Assembly: GCA_963989385.1 (NCBI GenBank)
Contig: OZ022511.1
Coordinates: 6,324,001 to 6,388,000 of the forward strand
Length of the DNA stretch: 64,000 bases
Direction of reading: 5' to 3'
Origin: Ctena decussata
Lineage: Eukaryota > Mollusca > Bivalvia > Lucinida > Lucinidae
The position numbers and the translations under genes are program-made. Under the pieces are notes generated by a model, which saw nothing but the letters and a program-made list of their open reading frames with translations, did not search any database and was not told the origin of the DNA. Positions 1-10,675 of the stretch are shown piece after piece. Every line of letters begins with the position of its first letter. Position 1 is the first letter of the stretch.

Positions 1-829
1 TCTCTTGCTGGCAGTTACGGAAACTGTGTTTGTCCACTGACTGGCTGATTAGTTGTTACTTCAGTCAAAAATGGCATGGTTTGATTTGCTGTATATTCAG
101 ATTTTGCATAGGCAAAGTAGAAAGATAAATAACTTTTCTGTCCCGTAAAGTTCTAGCAAAATTTTGGGGGAACAGTTTCTTTTTTCTTTTGTTTGAAAAA
201 AACCCCCAAAACAAGACAACTCTTTCTGTTAAAATTACTGTTTTATTCCTGGACTGGTTTCCTGTTGATAAGCAATGAAATATAACAAATGCGAGACCAC
301 ATATGGGAGACTTAACCTCAACATAGTATTACTATTATATATCAAACCTGTACCTTGTACTTTTACCATTTACAATATCCAAAGTAGGTCATAGTGTTTT
401 CCTCCAAAAAGACCTAAATACTTTTTCAAGTTTTTAAGAGAAACTCTACGATGTTTTAATTTTCTTAAAACCATTCAATCACGGTCATTTATTATGACAA
501 AACTGTAGCAGAACAGCTGACAGCCATAAAACATAAAATGAATTTATACCACTGGTAGAGCAACAGGACCTTTAAATCAGAGCTCCAGATAAGAAGGGGT
601 AACAGGGATAAATCAGAGATAATGTTTCTCATTTTTAAATGGAAAAAAAAAAAAACATTGTGACACCTTATTAGAACTGTCTTGGGAAGATGGTTCTAAT
701 GAGGTGTCACAATGTATGTTTTAATGGAAAAATAAAAAAAATATCCCTAAATTATCCCTGTTATCCCTTCTTATCTGGAGCACTGTTTAAATTAGCAAGT
801 TTTGGAAAAAGGGCCAAACTAGTACTTAC
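1..829. other. Intron of the WSB-like gene (minus strand)
   Basis: This stretch lies beyond the splice donor of the WSB-like exon at 830-986, so it should be the following intron. It holds one palindromic MITE and AT-rich sequence. I could not see the next WD-repeat exon here. Confidence 0.5.
582..781. mobile_element. Palindromic MITE, family C (GAGCTC-AGATAAG ends)
   Basis: The ends AGCTCCAGATAAGAAGGGG and its complement (TTCTTATCTGGAGC) pair over about 30 bp. The centre carries an inverted TGTGACACCT / AGGTGTCACA pair. Related copies lie at 6643-6832, 9623-9825, 9865-10020 and, doubled, in 43585-43995. All have an AGATAAG terminal motif and a central inverted GTGACCCCTCAT-type motif. It is non-coding and non-autonomous. 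Confidence 0.75.
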
Positions 830-986
830 AGTCTATTTCTCTCAGCATCCCAGGGTAAAAGATACACTATTCCACCGCCTTGCGAGTAAGCAAAATAGGA
901 GCCATCAGGCGCCCATGCACTGCACCAACATTCTTCACTTAAACTCTTGAGCACGGGTCTCTGTTCGTCAACTTTCTTTGCAGAAC
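830..986 (-). CDS. WSB1/WSB2-like WD-repeat and SOCS-box protein, one internal exon
   Basis: WSB proteins are SOCS-box substrate receptors of Cullin-RING ubiquitin ligases with a WD40 propeller. On the minus strand this 157-nt segment is bounded by a TTCTGGTTCCAG acceptor and a GTAAGT donor. It has an open frame of 51 complete codons plus split codons at each side. It encodes SAKKVDEQRPVLKSLSEECW, then CSAWAPDGSYFAYSQG, then GGIVYLLPW. The W-x-x-A-W-A-P-D-G-S-Y-F-A-x-S-Q-G...L-x-P-W pattern is the conserved N-terminal region of WSB1/2, before the first full WD repeat. The first coding exon should lie at higher coordinates and the propeller and SOCS-box exons off the left edge. Neither was identified. 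A GTAAGT donor on the minus strand at about 11064-11069 could end an untranslated first exon, but this is weak. The match is from memory of the family. Confidence 0.72.
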
Positions 987-1049
987 CTGGAACCAGAAAC
1001 ATTAACCTATTGTGATGAATGAATTTCTTCTACATACCCTGTATATTCT

Positions 1050-1610
1050 ATTATAAGACAGGGGTTTTCCCTTTCCAAATAATCCCAAAAATCTAGATCC
1101 ATCTTACAAGATGGATCTAGATTTTTGAGACTACTTTGGAAAATAAATAAAATAAATCATATAGCTGAAACACACAAGACTGATTTACAGATTTTGGGCA
1201 ATTTTGGATGTGGAAACCCAGAAGATTTTACTATGTGTTCATAGGGGCCGAAAATGGGCCCCATTCCCAAACAGAATTTCTTTAGAAATATGCTGAATTC
1301 CCAAATTTTGCAACTATAACCTGGAATTTTCATTCCCAAAAGGCCAACTTTTTTCCAAATTTTAGTAAAAAGGCCGCATTCCCAAAATACCTGGATAAAG
1401 TCCTGAAACCCCCGTCTCGTAGCCAAATAAATATAGTAGCACTTTGGATTAGTCCAGGTTGAGAAATATAGTATCAACCCTCAGACTGATTTACATATCA
1501 GTGCTAAATTTTGAAGGGCCAGTTAATTAAGAGGCTTTGGAAAGCAAGGAATAGGAATTCAATTCAAAAGATTGTATTTCGTAATTACCCTTACCCTAAT
1601 TATTAACCTT
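1050..1610. repeat. Left flanking direct repeat of the 24-bp minisatellite
   Basis: Segments ATTATAAGACAGGGG, TTTTGAGACTACTTTGGAA, AAGACTGATTTAC and the roughly 115 bp from 1488 (GTGCTAAATTTTGAAGGGCC) to 1600 recur in the same order and orientation at 4713-4895, on the other side of the array. The left copy is longer and includes a stretch absent from the right copy. Confidence 0.75.
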
Positions 1611-1619
1611 CCCATTACT

Positions 1620-4600
1620 ATATTTCTCAACCCCCCCCCCCCCCCCCCTCCCTACACACACACACACTCCTATATTTCTCAACCTCCCCACTACTATATT
1701 TCTCAACATTTTCTCAACCTCCCCACCACTATATTTCTCAACCTCCCCACTACTATATTTCTCAACCTCCCCATTACTATATTTCTCAACCTCCCCACCC
1801 ACTACTATTTCTCAACATTTTCTCAACCTCCCCACCACTATATTTCTCAACCTCCCCACTACTATATTTCTCAACCTCCCCACTACTATATTTCTCAACC
1901 TCCCCACTACTTTGTTTATCAACCTCCCCACTACTATATTTCTCAACCTCCCGACTACTATATTTCTCAACCTCCCCACTACTTTATTTATCAACCTTCC
2001 CACTACTCTATTTCTCAACCTCCCCACTACAATATTTCTCAACCTTCCGAATACTATATTTCTCAACCTCCCCATTACTATATTTCTCAACCCCCACTAC
2101 TATATTTCTCAACCTTCCGAATACTATATTTCTCAACCTCCCCATTACTATATTTCTCAACCTCCCCACTACTATATTTCTCAACCTCCCCACTTCTATA
2201 TTTCTCAACCTCCCCACTACTATATTTCTCAACCTCCCCATTTCTATATTTCTCAACCTCCCCACTTCTATATTTCTCAACCTCCCCATTACTATATTTC
2301 TTAACCTCCCCACTACTATATTTATTAACCTCCCCATTACTATATTTCTCAACCTCCCCACTACTATATTTCTCATCCTCCCCATTACTATATTTCTCTA
2401 CCTCCCCACTACTATATTTCTCAACCTCCCAACTACTAAATTTCTCAACCTCTCCACTACTATATTTCTCAACCTCCCCACTACAATATTTCTCAACCTC
2501 CCCATTACTATATTTCTCAACCTCCCCACCCACTACTATATTTCTCAACCTCCCCACTACTTTGTTTATCAACCTCCCCACTACTATATTTCTCAACCTC
2601 CCGACTACTATATTTCTCAACCTCCCCACTACTTTACTTATCAACCTTCCCACTACTATATTTCTCAACCTCCCCACTACTATATTTCTCAACCTTCCGA
2701 ATACTATATTTCTCAACCACCCCATTACTATATTTCTCAACCTCCCCACTACTATATTTCTCAACCTTCCGAATACTATATTTCTCAACCTCCCCATTAC
2801 TATTTTTCTCAACCTCCCCACTTCTATATTTCTCAACCTCCCCACTACTATATTTCTCAACCTCCCCATTACTATATTTCTCTACCTCCCCACTACTATA
2901 TTTCTCAACCTCCCAACTACTAAATTTCTCAACCTCTCCACTACTTTATTTCTCAACCTCCCCACTACTATATTTCTCAACCTCCCCATTACTATATTTC
3001 TCAACCTCCCCACTACTATATTTATTAACCTCCCCATTACTATATTTCTCAACCTCCCCATTACTATATTTCTCGACCTCCCCACTACTATATTTATTAA
3101 CCTCCCCATTACTAAATTTCTCAACCTCCCCACTACTATATTTCTCAACCTCCCCACTGCTATATTTATTAACCTCCCCATTACTATATTTCTCAACCTC
3201 CCCACTACTATATTTCTCAACCTTCCCACTACTATATTTCTCAACCTCCCCACTACTATATATTTCTCAACCTCCCCACTACTATCTTTATTAACCTTCC
3301 CATTACTATATTTCTCAACCCCCCCTCACTGCACTCCTATATTTCTCAACCTCCCTCAACCTCCCCATTACTACATTTCTCAACATTTTGTCAACCTCCC
3401 CACCACTATATTTCTCAACCTCCCCACTACTATATTTCTCAACCTCCCCACTACTATATTTCTCAATCTCCCCACTACTATATTTCTCGACATCCCCACT
3501 ACTATATTTCTCAATCTCCCCACTACTATATTTCTCAATCTCCCCACTACTATATTTCTCAACCTCCCCACTACTATATTTCTCAATCTCCCCACTACAA
3601 TATTTCTCAATCTCCCCACTACTATATTTCTCAATCTCCCCACTACTATATTTCTCAACCTCCCCACTACTATATTTCTCAATCTCCCCACTACTATATT
3701 TCTCAATCTCCCCACTACTATATTTCTCAATCTTCCCACTACTATATTTCTCAATCTCCCCACTACTATATTTCTCAATCTCCCCACTACTCTATTTCTC
3801 AACCTCCCCACTACTATATTTCTCAACCTCCCAACTACTATATTTCTCAATCTCCCCACTACTATATTTCTCAATCTCCCCACTACTATATTTCTCAATC
3901 TTCCCACTACTATATTTCTCAATCTCCCCACTACTATATTTCTCAATCTCCCCACTACTATATTTCTCAACCTCCCCACTACTATATTTCTCAATCTCCC
4001 CACTACTATATTTCTCAATCTCTCCACTACTATATTTCTCAACCTCCCCACTACTATATTTCTCAACCTCCCAACTTCTATCTTTCTCAACCTCCCCACT
4101 ACTATATTTCTCAACCTCCCAACTACTATATTTCTCAACCTCCCAACTACTTTATTTCTCAACCTCCCAACTACTATATTTCTCAACCTCCCAACTACTA
4201 TATTTCTCAACCTCCCCACTACTATATTTCTCAACCTCCCAACTACTATATTTATCAACCTTCCCACTACTATATTTCTCAACCTCCCCACTACTATATT
4301 TCTCAATCTCCCCACTACTATATTTCTCAATCTCCCCACTACTATATTTCTCAATCTTCCCACTACTATATTTCTCAATCTCCCCACTACTATATTTCTC
4401 AATCTCCCCACTACTATATTTCTCAACCTCCCCACTACTATATTTCTCAATCTCCCCACTACTATATTTCTCAACCTCCCCACTACTATATTTCTCAATC
4501 TCCCCACTACTATATTTCTCAATCTCTCCACTACTATATTTCTCAACCTCCCCACTACTACATTTCTCAATCTCCCCACTACTATATTTCTCGACATCCC

Positions 4601-4712
4601 CACTACTATATTTCTCAACCTCCCCACTACTATATTTCTCAACCTCCCAACTACTATATTTCTCAACCTCCCCACTACTATATTTCTCAATCTCCCCACT
4701 ACTATATTTCTT
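1620..4712. repeat. Large minisatellite, 24-bp unit, roughly 125-130 copies
   Basis: The unit is CCTCCCCACTACTATATTTC followed by TCAA. The array starts at a C-run with a CACACA stretch (1630-1672). Unit variants (ATCTCCCC, CCTCCCAAC, CTTCCGAAT) occur in runs. A block at about 1900-2080 recurs at about 2550-2710 (offset near 650 bp), so blocks as well as single units have been duplicated. Because 24 is a multiple of three and the unit lacks stops in several frames, very long open frames appear on both strands (octapeptide TIFLNLPT on plus). They carry no splice, start or codon signal and are judged not to be genes. Confidence 0.95.
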
Positions 4713-4895
4713 TGGTTATAAGACGGGGCTTTTTGAGACTATTTGGAAGAAAAAAAATTCTACAGATAAATAACAGAAGACTGATTTACCTATTAGTGCT
4801 AAATTTTGAAGGGTCAGTTCATTAAGAGGCTTTGGAAGGCAAGGAATAGGAATTCAATTCAAAAGATTGTATTTCATAGTTACCCTATGAATTTG
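4713..4895. repeat. Right flanking direct repeat of the minisatellite
   Basis: It matches 1050-1610 in direct orientation (GTTATAAGACGGGGC, TTTTGAGACTATTTGGAAG, then GTGCTAAATTTTGAAGGGTC and about 95 further bases). Beyond 4895 the similarity is lost. Confidence 0.75.
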
Positions 4896-5013
4896 GATGC
4901 CTAAACATATCAAAGTAATTACCCTTATTAAAACAGTAATTTATAAGCTGAATGCCCTATCCTGATATATGTCCAAAAATTGTGGTGACAATCACTTTGC
5001 TAGAATCAATATA

Positions 5014-5252
5014 TGAGCCGTGACACGACAAAGCCAACAAAGTGGCATGTGCACCCATCAAAGACTCGGATCAGCCTGGGCATCTGCCCAGTCTGATCAG
5101 AGTCTTCGCTGTCCGCATGGAGCTAGCTTAGACCCTTAGCTACCCTTTATTGCAAGCGAAGGTTCTGATCAGACATGGCGGATGCCCAGGCTGATCTGAG
5201 TCTATACTGGGCACACAATGGCACTTGGTTGGTTTTATCGTGTCACAGCTCA
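5014..5252. mobile_element. Palindromic MITE, family A (TGAGCCGYGACACGA ends)
   Basis: This ~239-bp element has near-complete inverted symmetry. It begins TGAGCCGTGACACGACAAAG and ends with the complement. Inner inverted segments are built from CAGATCAGCCTGGGCATC and GATGCCCAGGCTGATCTG. It is flanked by TA on both sides, suggesting a TA target. Other copies are at 16082-16319, 46421-46651, 49089-49326, 54136-54372 and 55100-55572 (with an insert). Confidence 0.85.
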
Positions 5253-5589
5253 TATATGGTCACTTTACACAATTTTTATGGTGGGCATTCAAAAATAAAA
5301 AAATACATATGTTTTAATAAAGAAATAAAAGGCCATCGGCCAAGTGTCACCCGACGTTTGAAATGTGTCACAAACTTCAGCCATTTATTCTGTTTCAGAG
5401 TAAATGTATGGCCAAAACCAGAAAATATATATATTACAGAACCCGGTAAGCAAATGATAACTGAACATAAGCAAAGGTATATACCCAATTACTGGGCCTC
5501 TTTGTAAAATACTTAAGAACGGGGCATATATATGTAAAATCAGGTTACTGAAACTATAGGCCCTTACAAAATGACCAAAACATCAAGAC

Positions 5590-6435
5590 TGTATACCCAG
5601 TAACAAAATAACAAGAGCCATAATCCTGCTTATATGAATCTGATGAAAAATGAACAATGCATTTATGAAAATTCAGCCCATTAATATGAATAGTTCTGGA
5701 GTTATCCCTTTACCTTTAAGTGAATGTCTATTATCTATGAAAGGGGAATAACTCTGTCACTTATAATTTAGCACATCCTAACAATAATCAGAATAATCAA
5801 ATAACCAAATGCTAATAGCATACCAAATTTCAGCTCTCTCGGTCAAACGGTTCAAAAGTTGGAAAAATGCCAAAAAACGACAAAGGGCCATAACTTTGTA
5901 CAAAATAAGACAAATGAAATTCCAAAATCACATGCATATCTTCAGATCATGATGAAACATTCTGCACAATTTCAAGTCAATCTGATACAAGATGTTGCAG
6001 GAGTTACGGGGACAAGATTTAAGTCAGCAAGGGCCGTAACTCCATTAAAAATGGCCGAAACAAAAATAAAAAACCACATGCACATCTTCATATGGTAAGA
6101 ATACAATCTGTAAAATTTCAAATGAATCCGATGAAAGATGTAGGAGGAGTTGCGGGGACAAGATTTCGGAAGGTCTGAGTCAGCAAGGGCTGTAACTCCA
6201 TCAAAAATGGCCGTAACAAAAATCGAAAACCACATGCACATCTTCATATCATAAGAATACAATCTGTAAAATTTCAAATCAATCCGATGAAAGACGTAGG
6301 AGGAGTTGCGGGGACAAGATTTCGGACGGACGGACGGACGGAAGGACGGACGGAAGGACGGATGGACGGACGGACGCACACACGGACGGACGAGGGTCAT
6401 TTCTATAGTCCCCACCCGCCTACGTCGGGTGACAA
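5590..6435. repeat. Dispersed repeat ending in a GACG microsatellite
   Basis: An internal unit of roughly 120 bp (CACATGCACATCTTCATA ... GGAGTTGCGGGGACAAGATT) is present about three times between 5935 and 6325. It is followed by a (GACG)n-type tract at 6325-6390 and a conserved tail, CCCACCCGCCTACGTCGGGT GACAATAA, to about 6435. The structure of tandem core, tetranucleotide tract and fixed tail marks a transposable or expanding repeat. No protein is encoded. Confidence 0.7.
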
Positions 6436-6642
6436 TAAGAAAAAGTATACCCAAATTGTCCTAAAATGTCATCTTACCTACAGCTTTTATAGAGGTGAAT
6501 GATCTTATAGTAGTGAGTGATCTGTATGTCACCTGACATGACCTCTATTGTAGTAGCCATGTATAGACCATACATATATTCTTTTGCTCTACTTTTCTGG
6601 TTTAATAATCAAGCACTTTAATGACATAGTATTACTGGGGCC

Positions 6643-6832
6643 AGAGCTCTAGATAAGAGGGCGTATTTGGTGATAATTAGGGATAATTTTTGTTAATTCT
6701 GCATAAAAAATATGTTGTGACCCCTCATCTGAACAGTCTCGACAGATGAGGGGTCACAACATATGGTTTCGATGAGAAATAAGAAAAATTATCCTTAATT
6801 ATCATCAAATACGCCGTCTTATCTAGAGCTCT
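6643..6832. mobile_element. Palindromic MITE, family C
   Basis: Ends GAGCTCTAGATAAGAGG and TCTTATCTAGAGCTC are inverted. The centre has TGTGACCCCTCATCTGAAC paired with GATGAGGGGTCACA. Confidence 0.85.
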
Positions 6833-6840
6833 TGGGGCAG

Positions 6841-6962
6841 AATGGTCTGAGCAAACAGTGCAGACCCAGATCAGACTGCTCCTGGAGGAACAGTTTGATC
6901 AGGAGCAAACAGTGCAGACCCCTGCGGGAGCAGTTTGATCAGGATCTACACTTTTTGCCATT
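6841..6962. mobile_element. Short palindromic repeat, family F (AAACAGTG-AGACC)
   Basis: It starts with GCAAACAGTGCAGACCCAGA and ends GATCTACACTTTTTGCC, with an internal duplicated GCAAACAGTGCAGACC. Family copies at 44920-44980, 57404-57470 and 58028-58100 share the outer motif and a TGATCAG core. Confidence 0.6.
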
Positions 6963-7104
6963 TAATATCATTTGAATGCATTATTGCAATGTAAAATCAA
7001 ACTGTTCCATTTCTACAATGATTATGGTAATTTTTTAGGTGTCCCGATTTTTTAGAACTTTATGGTACTGTTTAACAAAATAAATGCTTGAATGAAATAA
7101 TAAC

Positions 7105-7385
7105 ACAGTAGTTGGTTGGTTGGTTGATTTCTTGCTTAACGTCCATGGTAAACAACTAAGGTCATGTCGGGACGGTCAGTTAACCTAACCACACTATTCC
7201 TGGGCAGGCTTAGACCTCCTAAGCGGTTAACCAGTACTAAGTGCACATACTTTCGCCAGTAACTGACAACTGCCCTTCTTGAATCAGCGGAAGGAGAAAT
7301 GAAAGTATGTGGCCAGACCGGAATTCGAACCCAGGACCTCTGACTTACGAGTCAGGTGCCCTACCGATTGCGCTACCCGGCCCGG
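7105..7385 (-). mobile_element. tRNA-derived SINE (tRNA-Met-like head)
   Basis: On the minus strand the head reads GGGTAGCGCAATCGGTAGGG (A box), then an anticodon-like CTGACTCGTAAGTCAG hairpin, then GGTTCGAATTCCGG (B box). It is followed by a ~190-bp body and a tail of CAAC repeats at 7105-7120. A second copy in plus orientation is at 42063-42330. It is not a functional tRNA: the acceptor stem and 3' end run into SINE body. Confidence 0.85.
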
Positions 7386-8384
7386 TAATAACACAGTACT
7401 TAACTAAGTCATTTGGAAAAAGTATTATATCTGGGACAGATCAAAATAATATTTCATACAGTAAATATTAGGACCATGTTAAGAAGCCCTGTTACAATAT
7501 CAAGTATGAAACAGACAGATGACATGGGACAAGCAAAGAAATTTTTTTTCGAGGCACAGCCTCGTATTATTTCAATATTGTTCCACATTTCACAAGATTT
7601 CATTGGTAAAATTAAAACGTGTATGTCAAAATTTAACCAATAATATCAAAGGTCAATGTATATCTAAACTTCGTTTTTTCCCGTTGTACTGCACTGTGAA
7701 TACTAGCACTCTGTCTTATATTAATTCAAAATGTTTCTCTTGTTTGTAATTTCACAGTAGAAATGTTATTGAAAACAGACGCAGAAATTCAAAACTTTCT
7801 TTTTTTTTCGTCGTAGATCTACTTTCGGTTTCTGTGTTTAATAGACACAAACAAACAAACAGTGCAACTTTTTGATAACTATTTTGAAATCAGGTCTGAA
7901 TTTCAAGATTGACCGCGGTCCATTTTGGAATTCCTAATTGGACAGCTCGATTTTGAGGTCGCTACGCAGTGTCAAAATTATGGTTGTGGGTGCCTACTGA
8001 CATAGCTTACTTGTTCATGGAAGTTATTGTCAAATCTTCAACTAGAGACATATAACAAAACACACTTCCATTAAATCTGCGCCAATTATCTTTTTTTTTA
8101 AGATTTTTCTTGTCTATAATGAGATAGTTTCCTTAGATGAATAAATGGATCCTTCCTTTTCAACATTATTTCAGCCATATGCAAGGATGACCTGGCTGAC
8201 AAACAGAAGGGGCCATTTAAACCACAAATTAGTTTTAGGAACTTATTTGAAAAGTCTCCTTATATGTTTACATCATAGGCACTCGACGAAAAATTTGTAA
8301 TTTTTGTATATATTATCAAATATCAATTTCTATCTCGCTGTAAAATTTCAAGTCAATCACATAATTGTCAACATTTACTCCCCT
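7386..8384. other. No gene seen
   Basis: AT-rich DNA with short chance frames. I saw no splice-bounded exon, repeat array or palindrome here. Confidence 0.5.
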
Positions 8385-8640
8385 TACAGATGGGGGTGGT
8401 CAGGTTGGGCAATGGTGCTGGCCGATATTTACTTTCAGTGCCTGGGCATCCTACTAATTTATACAATAGTAGGACAAGGGCCTACTTGGCTTGCAGTAGG
8501 TGCAGTTGGCGTTTGTTTAGACATTTTTCTCTCATCTTTCATTTCTCGCTTCTTTCCCCCTCTCTCTGGGGGACGGCCCAGAATAGACTGAAATACTGTC
8601 TCAAAGGGCCGATAAACCTGAAACAACCAGCCAAACATCC
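8385..8640 (+). mobile_element. SINE-like repeat G (CAACC tail)
   Basis: The shared body runs GGTCAGGTTGGGCAATGG ... CAGTAGGTGCAG ... TAGACTGAAATACTGTCTCA ... AACAACCA. Copies at 11755-11945 and 20705-20945 have the same orientation and order. The CAACC-type tail suggests a retroposed SINE. I see no convincing pol III boxes. Confidence 0.7.
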
Positions 8641-8779
8641 CCTTAGTTTTTTAGTTTAAACATATTTTATTTCAACAATATCATACATATACACAGAAAT
8701 GATATACATGATCAGTAGGATTAGAACGAAAGTGTATGCTTATTTAGTTCTTCTCCTTACATCCCCTTATATATGGAGC

Positions 8780-9028
8780 TCAGGGCCCAGTTGTTCAAAG
8801 CATCGTTAGCCTAACGAGCTCGTTAAGAGGTCAACTCATTAAGTGTTTTATAACTTTATACCAAATACACTGATATTTTTGTTGAAAAAATGTGAGAAGC
8901 TTTTGCAATTTGCAAAAGCTTCTCACATTTTTTCAACAAAAATATTGGTGTATTTGAGATATTCACGTTTGAAATTTTAACGTTTCGTTAACTAACCATG
9001 TCGTTAGTTTTGAACAACCGGGCCCTGA
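8780..9028. mobile_element. Palindromic MITE (CAGGGCCCAGTTGTTCAAA ends)
   Basis: The ends TCAGGGCCCAGTTGTTCAAA and TTTGAACAACCGGGCCCTGA are inverted. The core is a near-perfect hairpin, TGTGAGAAGCTTTTGCAA with its complement, at about 8888-8945. Confidence 0.85.
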
Positions 9029-9409
9029 ATGATAATTATGGTAATAATATATTGGGCGTCCCAATTTCTTAAATTTTTACCATATTCAGATCTTTGAAAT
9101 ATCTTACCTAAGTCTGTAGGTTCTGCGTTGTTGAAGCTTGTACACGATCTCACCTGAGACATTTACTTATAGGAATTACGATGATATGATAATCTTGTAG
9201 AGAATATATTGCAGCACCTCCTCAAAAAGTCAGAAGCAGATTTCTGGTATGGCCTGTTTCTCAACCATTCACTGAAGAACTGAAGGAGAAAACAAGAAGA
9301 GAATTACCTTGGACGTTAAGCAACAAATCAAATGAATAAAAACAAAAACAATTCAGGCCCATACCCAGATAAAGTGTGGAGGGTGCACCCCCCCCCCAAC
9401 CCAACCCCA

Positions 9410-9622
9410 ATTATATTTCCAAAACCCCAATTATATTTCAAAATCACAGTTTTATGCCCGAAACTGAGTTTACAGCCCCTAAAATTGGCTTTAAATCTGG
9501 CTCTATATCATGCTTTGAAAATTTCCTGCTATTTGCAGCCCCTTTTTCATGAGTCTGCATACAGGCTGCACAATCTATGGCACTGACTTTTAGTTTCATT
9601 ATCTCCCTATACATGTAATACT
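9410..9622. other. No gene seen
   Basis: A C-run at 9389-9397 leads into low-complexity AT-rich DNA. No supported feature. Confidence 0.4.
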
Positions 9623-9825
9623 TAGAGCCCTAGATAAGTGGGAGTATTTGGTTATAATCAAAGATAATTTTTGTTATTTCTGCATAAAAGCATATGTTGT
9701 GACCCATCATCTGAACCGTCTTGACCAGACAGTAATCAGATGAGGGGTCATAACGTATGGTTTCATTGAGAAATAACAAAAATTATCCCTCGATTATCAT
9801 CAAATACCCCTCTTATCTAGAGCTT
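9623..9825. mobile_element. Palindromic MITE, family C
   Basis: Ends TAGAGCCCTAGATAAGTGG and TCTTATCTAGAGCTTT are inverted. The centre has TGTGACCCATCATCTGAAC opposite GATGAGGGGTCATAACG. Confidence 0.8.
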
Positions 9826-9864
9826 TGAATGTATATACAGACTACACGGAGACCAGTTATTCAG

Positions 9865-10020
9865 TGCTCAAGATAAGGTTGGGTTTTGCAGATTTTTCTT
9901 TTTTCTCTTTTTTTATATGAAAACCTACGCGAGATGGTTCTTATGAGGCATCACATCTATATATCTATGGTGAAATTAATATCACTAAATTTTCCCTGTT
10001 ACCCTTCCTCATCTGGAGTC
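9865..10020. mobile_element. Degenerate MITE, family C
   Basis: It keeps the end motifs TGCTCAAGATAAGG and CCCTTCCTCATCTGGAG and half of the central GATGGTTCTTATGAGGCATC hairpin. It lies 40 bp from the better copy at 9623-9825. Confidence 0.55.
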
Positions 10021-10050
10021 ATGATTCATGTACGTTATATGCAACAAAGT

Positions 10051-10530
10051 GTAGTGTATGGGTATAAATACCACTACTAGCACCTCGCTGTAGAAGCATG
10101 CTTTTATGGCGACGTGGTTAGAGTGGTGAACCTTTATTGGAAGTTAAGCAATGGTCTGCTCGGTTAGTGCTTGGATGGGTGACCCGATAGGCTGGGGCCC
10201 ATCAAGTCACATCAATGGTGTCAGAAGTGTTGGAACGAGCTCATGGGAGACTACTGCCCTGCCTTAGAGAGTGAAAGGGGAGCTATGTAGTGTGGCTGAG
10301 TATGTGTCCCAGTGACTGAGTTGTCACAGGGTGCTCCAGGGCCTTTCAAAGAAAAGGAGGGAGAAGTGTAGTGTATGGGTATAAATACCACTACTAGCGC
10401 CTCGCTGTAGAAGCATGCTTTTATGGCGACGTGGTTAGAGTGGTGAACCTTTATTGGAAGTTAAGCAATGGTCTGCTCGGTTAGTGCTTGGATGGGTGAC
10501 CCGATAGGCTGGGGCCCATCAAGTCACATC
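10051..10530 (+). mobile_element. 5S-rRNA-derived SINE, tandem partial duplication
   Basis: Both copies contain the internal 5S control-region signature GGAAGTTAAGCAATGG...GGTTAGTGCTTGGATGGGTGACC, which matches boxes A and C of eukaryotic 5S rRNA. The first unit is 10051-10367. The second starts at 10368 (offset 317 bp) and stops after the 5S-like part at about 10530. A leader with GGTATAAATACC precedes each 5S-like head. The 5S segment is diverged and fused to a non-5S body, so this is a SINE of the 5S-derived class rather than a 5S gene. Confidence 0.82.
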
Positions 10531-10585
10531 AAAAGTACCAGAGACTGCTTGCTGTTGCTATATTGCCTACATGTCTAAAGATGCC

Positions 10586-10675
10586 ACAAATGAATCAATG
10601 ATTCCCCAATAACACATGGATTTACACAGAATTTTAAATTCTGTATAAACCCATGTGTTATTAGGGAATTATTGT
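10586..10675. repeat. Short perfect-core palindrome
   Basis: ATTCCCCAATAACACATGG... and its complement flank a TACACAGAATTTTAAATTCTGTATA core, giving a ~40-bp hairpin stem. Probably a small MITE. Confidence 0.6.

Noticed and set aside
1572..4721. Apparent 1049-codon protein of TIFLNLPT repeats, plus several overlapping long frames on both strands
   Set aside because: They are read from a 24-bp minisatellite in every stop-free frame, with no exon borders and no non-repeat domain.
5972..6454. 160-codon minus-strand frame with RPSVRPSVRPS-type repeats
   Set aside because: It is a translation of the GACG microsatellite and the tandem core of a dispersed repeat.
7320..7383. Possible tRNA gene on the minus strand
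   Set aside because: The A and B boxes are present, but the acceptor stem does not close and the head is fused to a conserved SINE body and CAAC tail.
10120..10230. Possible 5S rRNA gene
   Set aside because: Only the internal control-region part matches 5S. The 5' and 3' stems are replaced by other sequence and the unit is repeated with a non-5S body.
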